Shown piece by piece: positions 25,208 through 33,701 of a DNA stretch of 36,024 bases. Below the pieces are notes generated by a model that worked only from the letters and a program-made list of their open reading frames with translations, had not been told where the DNA came from and searched no databases. A program made the position numbers and the translations under genes. The first letter of the stretch is position 1. Each line of letters opens with the position of its first letter. Source of the DNA: Deltaproteobacteria bacterium (lineage in GTDB: Bacteria > Desulfobacterota > GWC2-55-46 > JAJCZF01); the NCBI GenBank assembly GCA_029262475.1, contig JAJCZG010000028.1, positions 1 through 36,024 of the forward strand. The letters are read 5' to 3'.

Positions 25208-26329
25208 TTACCCTTCGCCTTCCGCCCGTTTGATACTCTCACGGTTCGGGTTCTGCCAGACAGACGCCTTATTCCTGTATAGGATGAAATATACCCACCC
25301 CAGGTGGATAGCGGCAATCTGCAACGCAGCAAATGGGTTTAAGATAAGCACTGCGATATATATAGCTATACACCCCAGGAGAAAGGCCGGGAAGCTAATT
25401 GACGTAAGAAACGGAATAGAGAGGACGAAGAGCGTCACCAGCGGCAGGCACCTCGGTATAAATATATAGAATGGAAAGATAAAAGAACCGTAACCACGGG
25501 TACGCGAGCTAAAGAAGATATCCTTATTCGTAATGCACGTATGTATCTGCCTCCCGGCGTGTCTGGTAAGCATCCTTAGAAGTTTAGGAAGGTTCGTATC
25601 GGCGTACTGAAAGCCCCTTGCCCCGGCGTGCGTCTTCGCCCTCTTACCCTGCCTCGCTATTTCGATAGCGAGCGAGAGCTCGTCCTCCATCGCGCCCGCG
25701 GGGTACGGCGGGAGCGAGCTCTTCTTATAGACGTAACACGGCCCCTGTATGATAGCCGAGCTTGACCTTTCTCCCTGAAGTTCGCAGAGATACGCCTGCT
25801 TGTGCTCGTGTTCGTTCATCTTAGTTCCGATACGGCTTTCGCCCTTGTACGTATACTCGCAGTAGCCCGATACCGCTACGACATCCGGAGGGGAGTCAAA
25901 AAGCTCCATAACGAGCTTCTTTACGGTATCTTCTTCAAGAGTAACATCGGCGTCGGTTACGAATACATACTCGCTCGAAGCCGCATTTCTCCCCGCCTCC
26001 AGCGCTGGCTGCTTACCGGGGGCGGACTCAACGACCCTTACACCAAGGCGAGTGCATATATCCCCGGTCTTATCGGTTGAGTTATTTAGCGCCACTATGA
26101 CAGTCAGGCGGTCGCTTGGGTAGGCCGTATAGAGGTTTTTTATCTTGGCCTCTATGACGCCTTCTTCATTAGCCGCAGGTATTACGCATGTAAGCAGCGG
26201 CCACTCGTTTACGGCCGCCGGATCATTATGGGTCTTAGGGTTTCTTTTGGCGATCCTCAGGTAATAAATATCGTGGATAGTGTAGGAGGTGAGTACTATA
26301 CATATTATTATGATGATGATAAGCCACAT
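25208..26329 (-). CDS. Membrane-anchored family 2 glycosyltransferase
   Basis: The 373-residue protein begins with a membrane helix (residues 1-18, WLIIIIIICIVLTSYTI), followed by a GT-A domain: CVIPAANEEGVIEAKI, ALNNSTDKTGDI, the metal-binding D-x-D in VTDADVTL, a catalytic-base candidate in GAMEDELSLAIEIA and a RHAGRQIH stretch comparable to the R-x-x-R-W region of processive GT2 enzymes. Two to three helices near 275-355 end the protein. Such an architecture fits a cellulose/hyaluronan-synthase-like or beta-glycosyltransferase acting at the inner membrane. It is 9 bp upstream of the radical SAM gene. Donor sugar is unknown. Confidence 0.8.
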   Translation of the reverse strand: MWLIIIIIICIVLTSYTIHDIYYLRIAKRNPKTHNDPAAVNEWPLLTCVIPAANEEGVIEAKIKNLYTAYPSDRLTVIVALNNSTDKTGDICTRLGVRVVESAPGKQPALEAGRNAASSEYVFVTDADVTLEEDTVKKLVMELFDSPPDVVAVSGYCEYTYKGESRIGTKMNEHEHKQAYLCELQGERSSSAIIQGPCYVYKKSSLPPYPAGAMEDELSLAIEIARQGKRAKTHAGARGFQYADTNLPKLLRMLTRHAGRQIHTCITNKDIFFSSRTRGYGSFIFPFYIFIPRCLPLVTLFVLSIPFLTSISFPAFLLGCIAIYIAVLILNPFAALQIAAIHLGWVYFILYRNKASVWQNPNRESIKRAEGEG

Positions 26330-26401
26330 AACTGATGTCTTATAAGTCTTTATGTTGTAGGCGCCGGCCTGGAGGGGGCCAGTGCCTTGAGGCGAAGCCG
26401 A

Positions 26402-27622
26402 TCAGGCCCCGTACTTTTTCGCTGTCTCGGCGATGAGGGTCGCGTCGTCGTCTGAAATCCACGGGCCTATTGGTATACACATGGCGTGCTCCGAGAAGTA
26501 GTCGAGCCCGGCCATCTTGAGCCTTCCGCCGGTGAACTCGTCTGTGACCGAATAGGCGTCGTTACGCACATGTACGTTCGAGACCTCTACCCCCTCCGAG
26601 CGCATGGACTCGGAAAAAGAATACGGGTCGCGTACGAAAACCGTATAGAGCCAGTAAGATGAATTCCTGCTTGATAGAGGGCGCGTCGGGAACTCCCCTT
26701 CTGCGGTAACCTCTGGGAAGTGCTCGTCGTAGATAGCAGCTACCGCCCTTCTTCTCGCGAGGTTCTCGCCGAGCTCTCCGAAGGAGGCGATGCCGATGCT
26801 TGCGGCTATGTCGTTTAACTGCCACTTCCTGCCGGCCTCGGTTATGTCGTATGATGAATGACCGAGTATATGCTCTCTGCGCTCGTCCCTCGGTATACCG
26901 AACCACTTAAATGGCTTGGAGCGCTCAAAGCTCTTCTTGTGCTTAAAGACAACACCCCCGCCGTCACCGGTCGTTACGTGTTTAATCGCCTGGAACGAAA
27001 AGCAGGTAAAGTCTCCGAGCGCGTTCCAGCCGCCTACGAGCGCCTCTCCGCCGTCCTTAGAAGCAGTGCTCGAACCCATCGCATGGGCCGCGTCCTCGAC
27101 GACCATTATACCGTGCTCGTCGGCAAATGCGGATACCCCCGCCATATTGAGCGTGCTCCCGCCCCAGTGGACGGTCATAAGCGCGGCAGCCCTTTCTATG
27201 ATACCGGAAGGCAGGGCCCTTAACGCCTCGGGCGAAAGCAGCCCGGTAAAGGGGTCTATATCGACGAAGTACGGTTTAAGGCCGGTATTTAAAATTGCCA
27301 CCGTAGTGGCCATACATGTCATGGGTGTTGTAAGGACTATATCCCTGCCTGGAGTGGTCTTACAGAAGGTAAGGGCCATCTCTATGGCCGAAGTGCCGCT
27401 ATTAACGGCGGTGACGAACTTATTATCTATAAAACCGCTTATAAGCCCCTCGAACTCTTTTACCTTCGGACCCTCCCCTATCCACCCCGTAGTCAGGCAG
27501 TCTTCGAGGAGCTTCATCGCCGGGGCTTTAGGCACGTAGGGCTTAAAGAGCCTGTGCTTAAATGGGCCGCAGAGTATCTTCTGGGAGTATTCCTTCCGTT
27601 CCGGGTGCATCGTCTTCTCCAT
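26402..27622 (-). CDS. DegT/DnrJ/EryC1/StrS-family PLP aminotransferase
   Basis: I start at ATG 27620-27622, which overlaps the stop of the upstream gene as TAATG; the longer ORF to 27721 would run inside that gene. The 406-residue enzyme shows the nucleotide-sugar aminotransferase fold: LEDCLTTGWIGEGPKVKEFEG, AVNSGTSAIEMAL, the PLP-binding D177 (VVEDAAHAMGS) and the internal-aldimine lysine K214 in FSFQAIKHVTTGDGGGV. It converts a keto-sugar nucleotide to an amino-sugar nucleotide, probably for a surface glycan. The FQAIKHVTTGDGG form of the motif resembles perosamine-synthetase-type members. Position specificity cannot be read from the sequence. Confidence 0.88.
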   Translation of the reverse strand: MEKTMHPERKEYSQKILCGPFKHRLFKPYVPKAPAMKLLEDCLTTGWIGEGPKVKEFEGLISGFIDNKFVTAVNSGTSAIEMALTFCKTTPGRDIVLTTPMTCMATTVAILNTGLKPYFVDIDPFTGLLSPEALRALPSGIIERAAALMTVHWGGSTLNMAGVSAFADEHGIMVVEDAAHAMGSSTASKDGGEALVGGWNALGDFTCFSFQAIKHVTTGDGGGVVFKHKKSFERSKPFKWFGIPRDERREHILGHSSYDITEAGRKWQLNDIAASIGIASFGELGENLARRRAVAAIYDEHFPEVTAEGEFPTRPLSSRNSSYWLYTVFVRDPYSFSESMRSEGVEVSNVHVRNDAYSVTDEFTGGRLKMAGLDYFSEHAMCIPIGPWISDDDATLIAETAKKYGA

Positions 27623-28998
27623 TACTTGATTAACTTCCTTGAAAGCTCTTCGGCCAGTATGAAGGCGAGCTTCATGCACTGGTCGATATCCATATACCTG
27701 AACCCTCCCGTCCTGCCGCAAAAACTCACGTCAGGAATAGAGTCGCAGTATTCCGTATAAATTTTAAAATTCTCCCTGTATCCGTAAAGATACATCGGGT
27801 AGGCGTGCGAAGCCTTAAGCAGGTAGATATCATTAACATCCGATTCCTTGAGTAACCCCTCTTCTTCGAGGTGAGGAATATAGCGGCTGAAGAGCTCTTC
27901 CTTCTCCTTTGTCCACCACTCGTCGCCCAGGTGGCAGCTCTGCTCTATGGAGATCATATTGCCAGACCTTCCGGCCTTTGGTACGAGCGTAAAATTACCA
28001 ACGTCGGTAATCCTGTTATAGGGCTTCTCCAGGCAATACTCGTACATGCAGTCTAGTATCTCTTTCTTTCCGGTCGCTATATAGAGGATGAGGAGCGAAA
28101 GATATTTTAACGATACGGCAGCCTCGATCACCTCGGCGGGCGGCGCTGGGTCAAGGAGCTTAATAAAGGCATTTATCGGGATAGTGGACACGAGATGGTC
28201 CGCCTTAAACTCCCTCGCCTCGCCCATTGCGTTTGTAGCCGTTACCAGAAAACCGCTGTCCTTAAGGCGTTTCACCTTCGTCGCCCTAAGCCCCGTATGA
28301 ACGCTCCCGCCTGCGGATATTAACTTCGCGGCCATCCGCTCGGGTATGGCCCCGAAACCTTCCTTCGGGTAATAGAGCGGCAGCATCTCCCGGTCTATTA
28401 TGGAGTAATTATCCCTCCTCTTCTTCGGCGTCAGCAGGAGTTTAAGGGTTTTAGCGAAACTCATCTGCTTGTACGTCGGTATGCAGTCCGGGGAGAGCTC
28501 GTCGCATTTCACATCCCAGAACTGCTCGGTATAGGGCTTAAAGAATAGCTTATGGAGGGCTTTGCCGAAGTGGTGCGTACTCCACTGCTCCATATTCGGC
28601 CCGAAAGGGCCCTCCTTTGGAGCGCCCTTGAGCTTTTCAATAAGAAAGCTTATAAAGCACTTAAGCGAAGGGCTAAGTCCGAGTTTATGAACTATATCCT
28701 CGGCATTTAAAGGGTAGCGCAGGTACTTGCCGCTCATATACAGACGCACGTCTCTTACGCCCATCTGGATCCCCTCCTTGAAGAGGCCGGTTATGGTAGC
28801 GAGTATCTCCTCGTCTTCGGAAAATACCGAGTGGGGACCAAAGTCCATCTTGTGCCCGTCGGTCTTAATCGTAGCCGCAAGACCGCCGATATAGTCCTTT
28901 CCCTCAATAACCTCCACGGGGATGCCGTTCTCCGCGAGCTTCCAGGCAAGGCTTAACCCTGAGATACCGCCGCCCAGAACGGCTACCTTCTTTTTCAT
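27622..28998 (-). CDS. FAD-dependent oxidoreductase, UDP-galactopyranose mutase/protoporphyrinogen oxidase-like
   Basis: The 458-residue flavoprotein has an N-terminal Rossmann dinucleotide motif GGGISGLSLAWKLAENGIPVEVIEGKDYIGGLAATI, then DFGPHSVFSEDEEIL, KYLRYPLN and FFKPYTEQFWDVKCDEL. A C-terminal FAD contact region FCGRTGGFRYMDIDQCMKLA matches UGM-like enzymes. These proteins in glycan clusters rearrange or oxidise NDP-sugars or lipid-linked sugars. It is not a canonical Glf: the length and the FGPHS segment are closer to the broad NAD(P)/FAD amine-oxidase group (COG1232). It is the first gene of a four-gene minus-strand cassette and is divergent from the TMTC gene at 29250. Confidence 0.75.
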   Translation of the reverse strand: MKKKVAVLGGGISGLSLAWKLAENGIPVEVIEGKDYIGGLAATIKTDGHKMDFGPHSVFSEDEEILATITGLFKEGIQMGVRDVRLYMSGKYLRYPLNAEDIVHKLGLSPSLKCFISFLIEKLKGAPKEGPFGPNMEQWSTHHFGKALHKLFFKPYTEQFWDVKCDELSPDCIPTYKQMSFAKTLKLLLTPKKRRDNYSIIDREMLPLYYPKEGFGAIPERMAAKLISAGGSVHTGLRATKVKRLKDSGFLVTATNAMGEAREFKADHLVSTIPINAFIKLLDPAPPAEVIEAAVSLKYLSLLILYIATGKKEILDCMYEYCLEKPYNRITDVGNFTLVPKAGRSGNMISIEQSCHLGDEWWTKEKEELFSRYIPHLEEEGLLKESDVNDIYLLKASHAYPMYLYGYRENFKIYTEYCDSIPDVSFCGRTGGFRYMDIDQCMKLAFILAEELSRKLIK

Positions 28999-29200
28999 TC
29001 CTGTTGCACCTAATAAACCCTTTCTAAACTGACATATAAAGATAACCTAAATTTCGCCTCATGTAAACCATAAGGAAGTCTTCCGAGCCCCGGACTTCGC
29101 GTCAGGTCTTTAAGATAAGAGGCCGTAACCTCCAGGCCACAAAGGCTTTTATATGGGAGGAGGGCCTGAAATATGTTATTCTTTTAAGATATCGGTCCTA

Positions 29201-29229
29201 TTAAGAGCCGGTATACGGTAATATATAAT
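29201..29229 (+). promoter_or_regulatory. Sigma70-type promoter for TMTC-like copy 5
   Basis: TTAAGA (29201-29206) and a consensus TATAAT (29224-29229) are 17 nt apart, 20 bp before the ATG at 29250. The leader would be only about 14 nt and lacks a strong Shine-Dalgarno sequence. No matching promoter was found for the divergent gene at 28998 in the rest of this 251-bp gap. Confidence 0.55.
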
Positions 29230-29249
29230 CCAAAAACCTTACGGCGGCG

Positions 29250-30872
29250 ATGACGGCTCGAATAGAAAATAAAGAACTAACCTGGCCTTATATAATCATT
29301 ATCTTTTTGGCGGCGTCGGCGGTATACCTGGGCACACTTGGTAACGAGTTCATCTCCGACGACAAGACCCAGATAGCAAAAAATATCTGGCTGACGGATA
29401 TCTCTTATATCCCGCGTCTCCTCTTCTCTACGGTCTGGGATTTTCTCCCCGGCGAGGGGGACTCCAACTACTACAGACCCGTAAAATACCTACTCTACAC
29501 GCTAGTCTACCAGTTCTCCGGATACGAGCCGTGGGGCTACCACGTATTAAAGATAATCTTCCACGCCCTTACGAGCGTCGTTATATACTTTATCGGCAGA
29601 GAGCTCGTAAAAGTTTATTCCACAAGGGCCCTTGCTACGGCAGTCATTAAGGACGGTACCGGGGTTAAAAAACCAGGCCCCGGCGACGAATACACTACGG
29701 CCATGCCCTTTATAGCGGCCATCCTCTTCGCCCTGCACCCGATAAATACCGAGTCCGTAGCATGGATAGCCGCCATCCCCGAGGTCTCTTTTACCCTCTT
29801 CTCGCTCCTAAGCATACTCCTCTTCATAAAGGGCAGGCACATGCTCTGCGGCTTGGCCTTCCTAATAGCGGCGCTCTCAAAGGAGACGGCGATGGCGATG
29901 CCTCTACTGGCGCTCGCCTTCGACCTCCTGATACTAAAACGCCCCGTCTGGCCGCCGCTACAGTTCATAAAGCGCTACATGTCTTTTATTGTAGCCGCAG
30001 CCGTATATACAATTATGCGGACCTATACCCTCGGCGGAGAGTTCCTCGGCCTCGGAGACGCCGGAGAAACACTCCTTACGAAGGGCGAGTACATCTTAAA
30101 TATTCCGCTTATACTCGGTAAATACCTCCGTAAGCTCACCATGCCGACGGATATAAGTTTTTATAACTTCATGACCTTCGACCCGGTCCATTCGCTCTCG
30201 GAAGTTAGGGCCATAGCCGGGGTCCTTCTATTTGCCGTCCTCCTGGCAGTGCTCCTGTGGCTCCTCATTAAAAAGCCCGAGTTCCTCTTCGCCGCCGTGT
30301 GGATAATAATCCCGCTACTTCCGGTATTCTTCATAGGATGGAAGAGCGGAAGCCCGGTTTACGAGAGCCGCTACCTCTACGCATCTACCGGCGGCTACAC
30401 ACTCCTCTTTGCGCTCCTCTACTCACAGCTCATAAACCGGGCGCGCATTAAAGGTGGCTCTATGGTCAGCCTATTAAGGGCCGCCCTATTAATAGTAGTT
30501 ATACTCTTCACCGCCAGCACGGTAATGAGGAACTTCGACTGGCAAAGCGAATATACCATCTGGCGCTCCGCAGCAGAGACTAACCCCGATAGCAGGGCCG
30601 TAAGGATCGACTACGGCGTTGCGCTCGCAAGGCGCGGCGAACTCGACAAAGCAATGACCGAATTCGAAGCCGCTATAAGGATAGACCCGGAGAGCAGCGG
30701 CGCATATAATAATATCGGGATAATACATGCAAAGAGAGGCGACCTGAGGGCCGCTTTAAAGAATTTTAGAAGGGCCGTGGAGTTGGATCCGAGAAACGAA
30801 GACGCGGTAAAGAACCTGACGGGTGTAATACTCCTCATAAACTCAGGCACAGCCGGAGCGGCCGGGCGCTAG
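29250..30872 (+). CDS. TMTC-like GT-C membrane glycosyltransferase with TPR tail (copy 5)
   Basis: The 540-residue copy stands alone, 5.2 kb away from the four-gene array and between two minus-strand blocks. D37-D38 (EFISDDKTQI), NYYRPVKYLLY, ALHPINTESVAWIAAIPEVSF, LSKETAMAMP and ESRYLYASTGGYT follow the family order. EPWGYHVLKIIFHALTS resembles copy 3 (EPWGYHLIKILLHSAST). Two consensus TPRs end it (VRIDYGVALARRGELDKAMTEFEAAIRIDPE; AYNNIGIIHAKRGDLRAALKNFRRAVELDPR). It has its own promoter, so its expression can differ from the array. The gene ends 27 bp from the convergent GT2 gene. Confidence 0.85.
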   Translation: MTARIENKELTWPYIIIIFLAASAVYLGTLGNEFISDDKTQIAKNIWLTDISYIPRLLFSTVWDFLPGEGDSNYYRPVKYLLYTLVYQFSGYEPWGYHVLKIIFHALTSVVIYFIGRELVKVYSTRALATAVIKDGTGVKKPGPGDEYTTAMPFIAAILFALHPINTESVAWIAAIPEVSFTLFSLLSILLFIKGRHMLCGLAFLIAALSKETAMAMPLLALAFDLLILKRPVWPPLQFIKRYMSFIVAAAVYTIMRTYTLGGEFLGLGDAGETLLTKGEYILNIPLILGKYLRKLTMPTDISFYNFMTFDPVHSLSEVRAIAGVLLFAVLLAVLLWLLIKKPEFLFAAVWIIIPLLPVFFIGWKSGSPVYESRYLYASTGGYTLLFALLYSQLINRARIKGGSMVSLLRAALLIVVILFTASTVMRNFDWQSEYTIWRSAAETNPDSRAVRIDYGVALARRGELDKAMTEFEAAIRIDPESSGAYNNIGIIHAKRGDLRAALKNFRRAVELDPRNEDAVKNLTGVILLINSGTAGAAGR

Positions 30873-30898
30873 AGGAAGCGGTGCTTAAAAGGCCGGGC

Positions 30899-31678
30899 TT
30901 ATTTATATCTGCCACGGATGTCGTTTAAACGAATCTTAACAAGATCCATCATCATCATGAAGGGGTGTATCAGGGGGTTCACGCGGGACTCGAAGCGATT
31001 AAACCACTGGACCGGTATTTCTTTTATCCTGTAGCCGTGCTTCTCGGCGATAAAGAGTGTCTCCACGTCAAAGCCAAAACCCTCGATACGCTGCCTCGGG
31101 AATACGTCCTTATAGGCCTTCTTTGAAAAGCCCTTAAAGCCGCACTGAGTATCCTTAATGCCCTTTATCGTAAGTAGCTGCACCAGGAGGTTAAAGGTCT
31201 TACCCATAAGCTCCCTCCACCACGGCTGGTGCACGGCAACGTCTGAGCCCTTGATGCTCCTCGAACCGATGCCAACGTCATAGCCGTCCTCATACCACTT
31301 AAGGAGTTTAGAGATTTCTTCGACCGGCGTTGAGAGATCGGCGTCGGTAAAGCAGGCGTACTCGCCGCGAGCATTCAGGAAACCGTTCTTTACGCTAAAA
31401 CCCTTACCCCTGTTTTTGATATTTTCCACCACGCGGAACTCCGGGTGGGTTTTGGCGAAGATTTTGGATATCTCGACAGTACGGTCCCTGCTGCCGTCAT
31501 CAACGACTATGACCTCATAGCTATAATCCTCAGCCGAGAGGTAGGCCGACACCGTCGCTAGAGTATCCTCAATGAGCTTATCCTCATTATAACAGGGTAT
31601 AATAAGGGTCAGGTAGGGCGCACTACCGCCTTGTTTGGCGATTTTGGTCTTTTTTACAGGTTTTTTATTCTTATTCAT
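30899..31678 (-). CDS. ALG5-like GT2, polyprenyl-phosphate glycosyltransferase
   Basis: The 259-residue GT-A enzyme has a basic N-terminus (NKNKKPVKKTKIAK), LTLIIPCYNEDKLIEDTL, VIVVDDGSRDRTVEI, NIKNRGKGFSVKNGFLNARGE, the D-x-D in CFTDADLSTP, and GSRSIKGSDVAVHQPWWRELMGKTFN. DTQCGFKGFSKKAY and EGFGFDVETLFIAEKHGYRIKEIPVQWFNR complete the signature of the dolichyl-phosphate beta-glucosyltransferase (ALG5) branch. No C-terminal membrane domain is present. It should make polyprenyl-phosphate-sugar on the cytosolic side for GT-C enzymes. It follows the six-TPR-class gene of the same operon after a 151-bp gap that contains a weak promoter-like stretch (TTGACG near 31783-31788). Confidence 0.85.
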   Translation of the reverse strand: MNKNKKPVKKTKIAKQGGSAPYLTLIIPCYNEDKLIEDTLATVSAYLSAEDYSYEVIVVDDGSRDRTVEISKIFAKTHPEFRVVENIKNRGKGFSVKNGFLNARGEYACFTDADLSTPVEEISKLLKWYEDGYDVGIGSRSIKGSDVAVHQPWWRELMGKTFNLLVQLLTIKGIKDTQCGFKGFSKKAYKDVFPRQRIEGFGFDVETLFIAEKHGYRIKEIPVQWFNRFESRVNPLIHPFMMMMDLVKIRLNDIRGRYK

Positions 31679-31829
31679 AAGCCTCGGTCCAACTATTTAT
31701 ATCGGTCTTCTAGAATTAAAGTCTTAGCCTTCTTTCGCTTATTTAATGACTATATAGGATTTTTATATACAATAGAGACTTCGTCAAGTTAACATTTTTT
31801 AATCGAGCAAGCTCTCCTTAAGATAAAGA

Positions 31830-33662
31830 CTACTCGGTGGCTCGGTCCTCCAGTATCCTCTTCGCTTCACTGAGGTTCTTTACGGCCTCACTGCTCAAAG
31901 GGTCTATCTCCAGGGCCCTCTCAAATGACGCCGCCGCCGCCCCTATATCCCCCAAGCCTGCGTATGCTATCCCCATATTATTATAGAGATCGGCCCAGGG
32001 TTCCAGGATCGAGACCGCCAAGCGGTACTCCTCTATTGCCTCATTGTAGCGCGCAAGCTTAGCGAGCACGTTTCCGTAATTATAATGGATATCCCCATCT
32101 TCGGGCATTAGCTCTGAGGCGACCGCATACTCCTCAGCCGCATTATCAATTAGCCCCACCTCCGAGTAGGTACGCGCGAGATAATAACGAACCTTTCCGT
32201 CGCCTGGCTTGAGTTGGGCTGAGGCGATGTACTCTTTTATTGCCTCTTCAAGTCGGTCGAGTTTATAGTAGGTATTCGCAAGATTTAAGTGCGCGTCGGC
32301 CAGCTCCGGGTCAATGGAGATGGCCCTCTTGTGATTAACGATAGCATCTTCCAGTAACCCCTCTTCGGAGTAAGAGTTAGCAAGGCTCATGTAAGCCCTT
32401 GCATGCAACGGGTTCGTCTCTGTGACGCTTTGCCAGAGAGAGACGCTCCCGGCCCAGACCTCCGCCCTCCTCATGGATAAGACCGATGAAGTCAGTACGA
32501 GCAGAGCCAGGATCACTACAGCCGCGGCCCGACGACCATTACCCTCCCCCTCCCGACACCAGAGATAAAAATGGTGGAAGGCCGTACCAACGAGCAGAAA
32601 GAGCCCTATAGAAGGCAGGTACATATACCTGTCGGCTATCGTTGAGCCGCCCGAGGCGAACGGGATGATCTTTATTACCGGCGAAAGGGTTACGACAAAG
32701 AAGAGGAAGGAAAATACCAGTAACCGTGTCCTCTTCCTCGTTAAAAAAACGACAGCGATTATAATAATAAGAAGTATCACAGGGATAAAGAACTCCGCCG
32801 CTAGGAGCGAGACCTGCTCCGAATGCGGGTATATGACCGAGAGGTTTACCGGCAAAAGTGTCTTCGATATATATGTAATAAGGTTCCTCACCGTAACGAG
32901 CATATTCTGTGAAGCAGAGAGCGGAATGAGCGAGCCGAGCTGGTTCATATCCTTATACATGAATAGCGTATCCACGGCGAATACCCCGCTAAGGAAGAAG
33001 AAGGGGAGCTTATCCTTTAAGCTCCTAAGTGTAATGGGCCTGCCCCGCAGGTAATCGCATAGCAAAAGTACCGCCGGGAGTGTCACAGACGTTAGCTTCG
33101 ATAAGAGGGCCAGGAGAAAGGTCGCTACGGATAGCGAATAAAGACCCTTCCCTCCGCCTCCTCCGCCGCCATCACCACTAGGCTTCTCCATGTAGAGGAG
33201 GTAGAGTATTACGCTTTGAAGATAGAAAAAACCCGATAAGAGCCCCTTCCTTTCAGAGACCCATGCTACCGTCTCAACCTGCAGCGGATGCACCCCGAAA
33301 AAGAGTGAAGCGACGAGAGAGGCCGTAAGCCTCCCGGTGAGCTTCCATAGGAGGCAGAAGACGAGCAGGGTATTTAGTATATGTATGATGAGGTTATCGA
33401 GGTGATAGAGGAACGGATCAAGGGCCGCGAAATGGTACTCCGCCATAAACGAGAGGAGCACCGTTATGAATCGGTAGTCGTTCTTATAAAATGTCGAGAG
33501 TATCTCTTTAAGATTATCCCACGAGAAGGAGTGGATAAGCGGGTTATCGGTAACGTAGACGTTATCGTCCCAGTTGGTAAAGCCGTTATCCAGTAGCCCC
33601 CAGAAGGTCGCGACCGTAACTACGATTATAAGACCTATGGAGAGGATGAATTTATTTCTCAT
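31830..33662 (-). CDS. TMTC-like GT-C membrane glycosyltransferase with five TPRs (copy 6, divergent)
   Basis: The 610-residue protein has D32-D33 in FTNWDDNVYVTDNPL, GVHPLQVETVAWVSERKGLLSG and ADRYMYLPSIGLF, the typical form of bacterial TMTC-like proteins. It differs from the other five: the R-P motif reads DYRFITVLL, the KET motif is LLSKLTSVTLP, and the tail has five consecutive TPRs (about 425-600) rather than two. A run of seven glycines (SGDGGGGGGGKG) lies in a loop between helices; it uses mixed codons and is not a homopolymer at DNA level. The gene is 39 bp behind the DPM1-like GT2 and is transcribed with it. It probably arrived or diverged separately from the array. Confidence 0.85.
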   Translation of the reverse strand: MRNKFILSIGLIIVVTVATFWGLLDNGFTNWDDNVYVTDNPLIHSFSWDNLKEILSTFYKNDYRFITVLLSFMAEYHFAALDPFLYHLDNLIIHILNTLLVFCLLWKLTGRLTASLVASLFFGVHPLQVETVAWVSERKGLLSGFFYLQSVILYLLYMEKPSGDGGGGGGGKGLYSLSVATFLLALLSKLTSVTLPAVLLLCDYLRGRPITLRSLKDKLPFFFLSGVFAVDTLFMYKDMNQLGSLIPLSASQNMLVTVRNLITYISKTLLPVNLSVIYPHSEQVSLLAAEFFIPVILLIIIIAVVFLTRKRTRLLVFSFLFFVVTLSPVIKIIPFASGGSTIADRYMYLPSIGLFLLVGTAFHHFYLWCREGEGNGRRAAAVVILALLVLTSSVLSMRRAEVWAGSVSLWQSVTETNPLHARAYMSLANSYSEEGLLEDAIVNHKRAISIDPELADAHLNLANTYYKLDRLEEAIKEYIASAQLKPGDGKVRYYLARTYSEVGLIDNAAEEYAVASELMPEDGDIHYNYGNVLAKLARYNEAIEEYRLAVSILEPWADLYNNMGIAYAGLGDIGAAAASFERALEIDPLSSEAVKNLSEAKRILEDRATE

Positions 33663-33701
33663 GGAAGATTAGCTCTTGATGCGTCGAATTATCGAAAGGG
33701 A

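Noticed and set aside
27623-27721. N-terminal extension of the aminotransferase
   Set aside because: It lies inside the upstream flavoprotein gene and lacks family similarity; ATG 27622 with a TAATG overlap is a better start.
31736-31800. Promoter before the ALG5-like GT2 (TTGACG with TATAAA or TATATA)
   Set aside because: Spacings are about 14-15 or 25 nt rather than 16-18, so I did not list it as a feature.
33158-33182. Seven-glycine run in TMTC copy 6 as a slippage site
   Set aside because: The codons are mixed (GGA, GGC, GGG), and no long homopolymer exists at DNA level.
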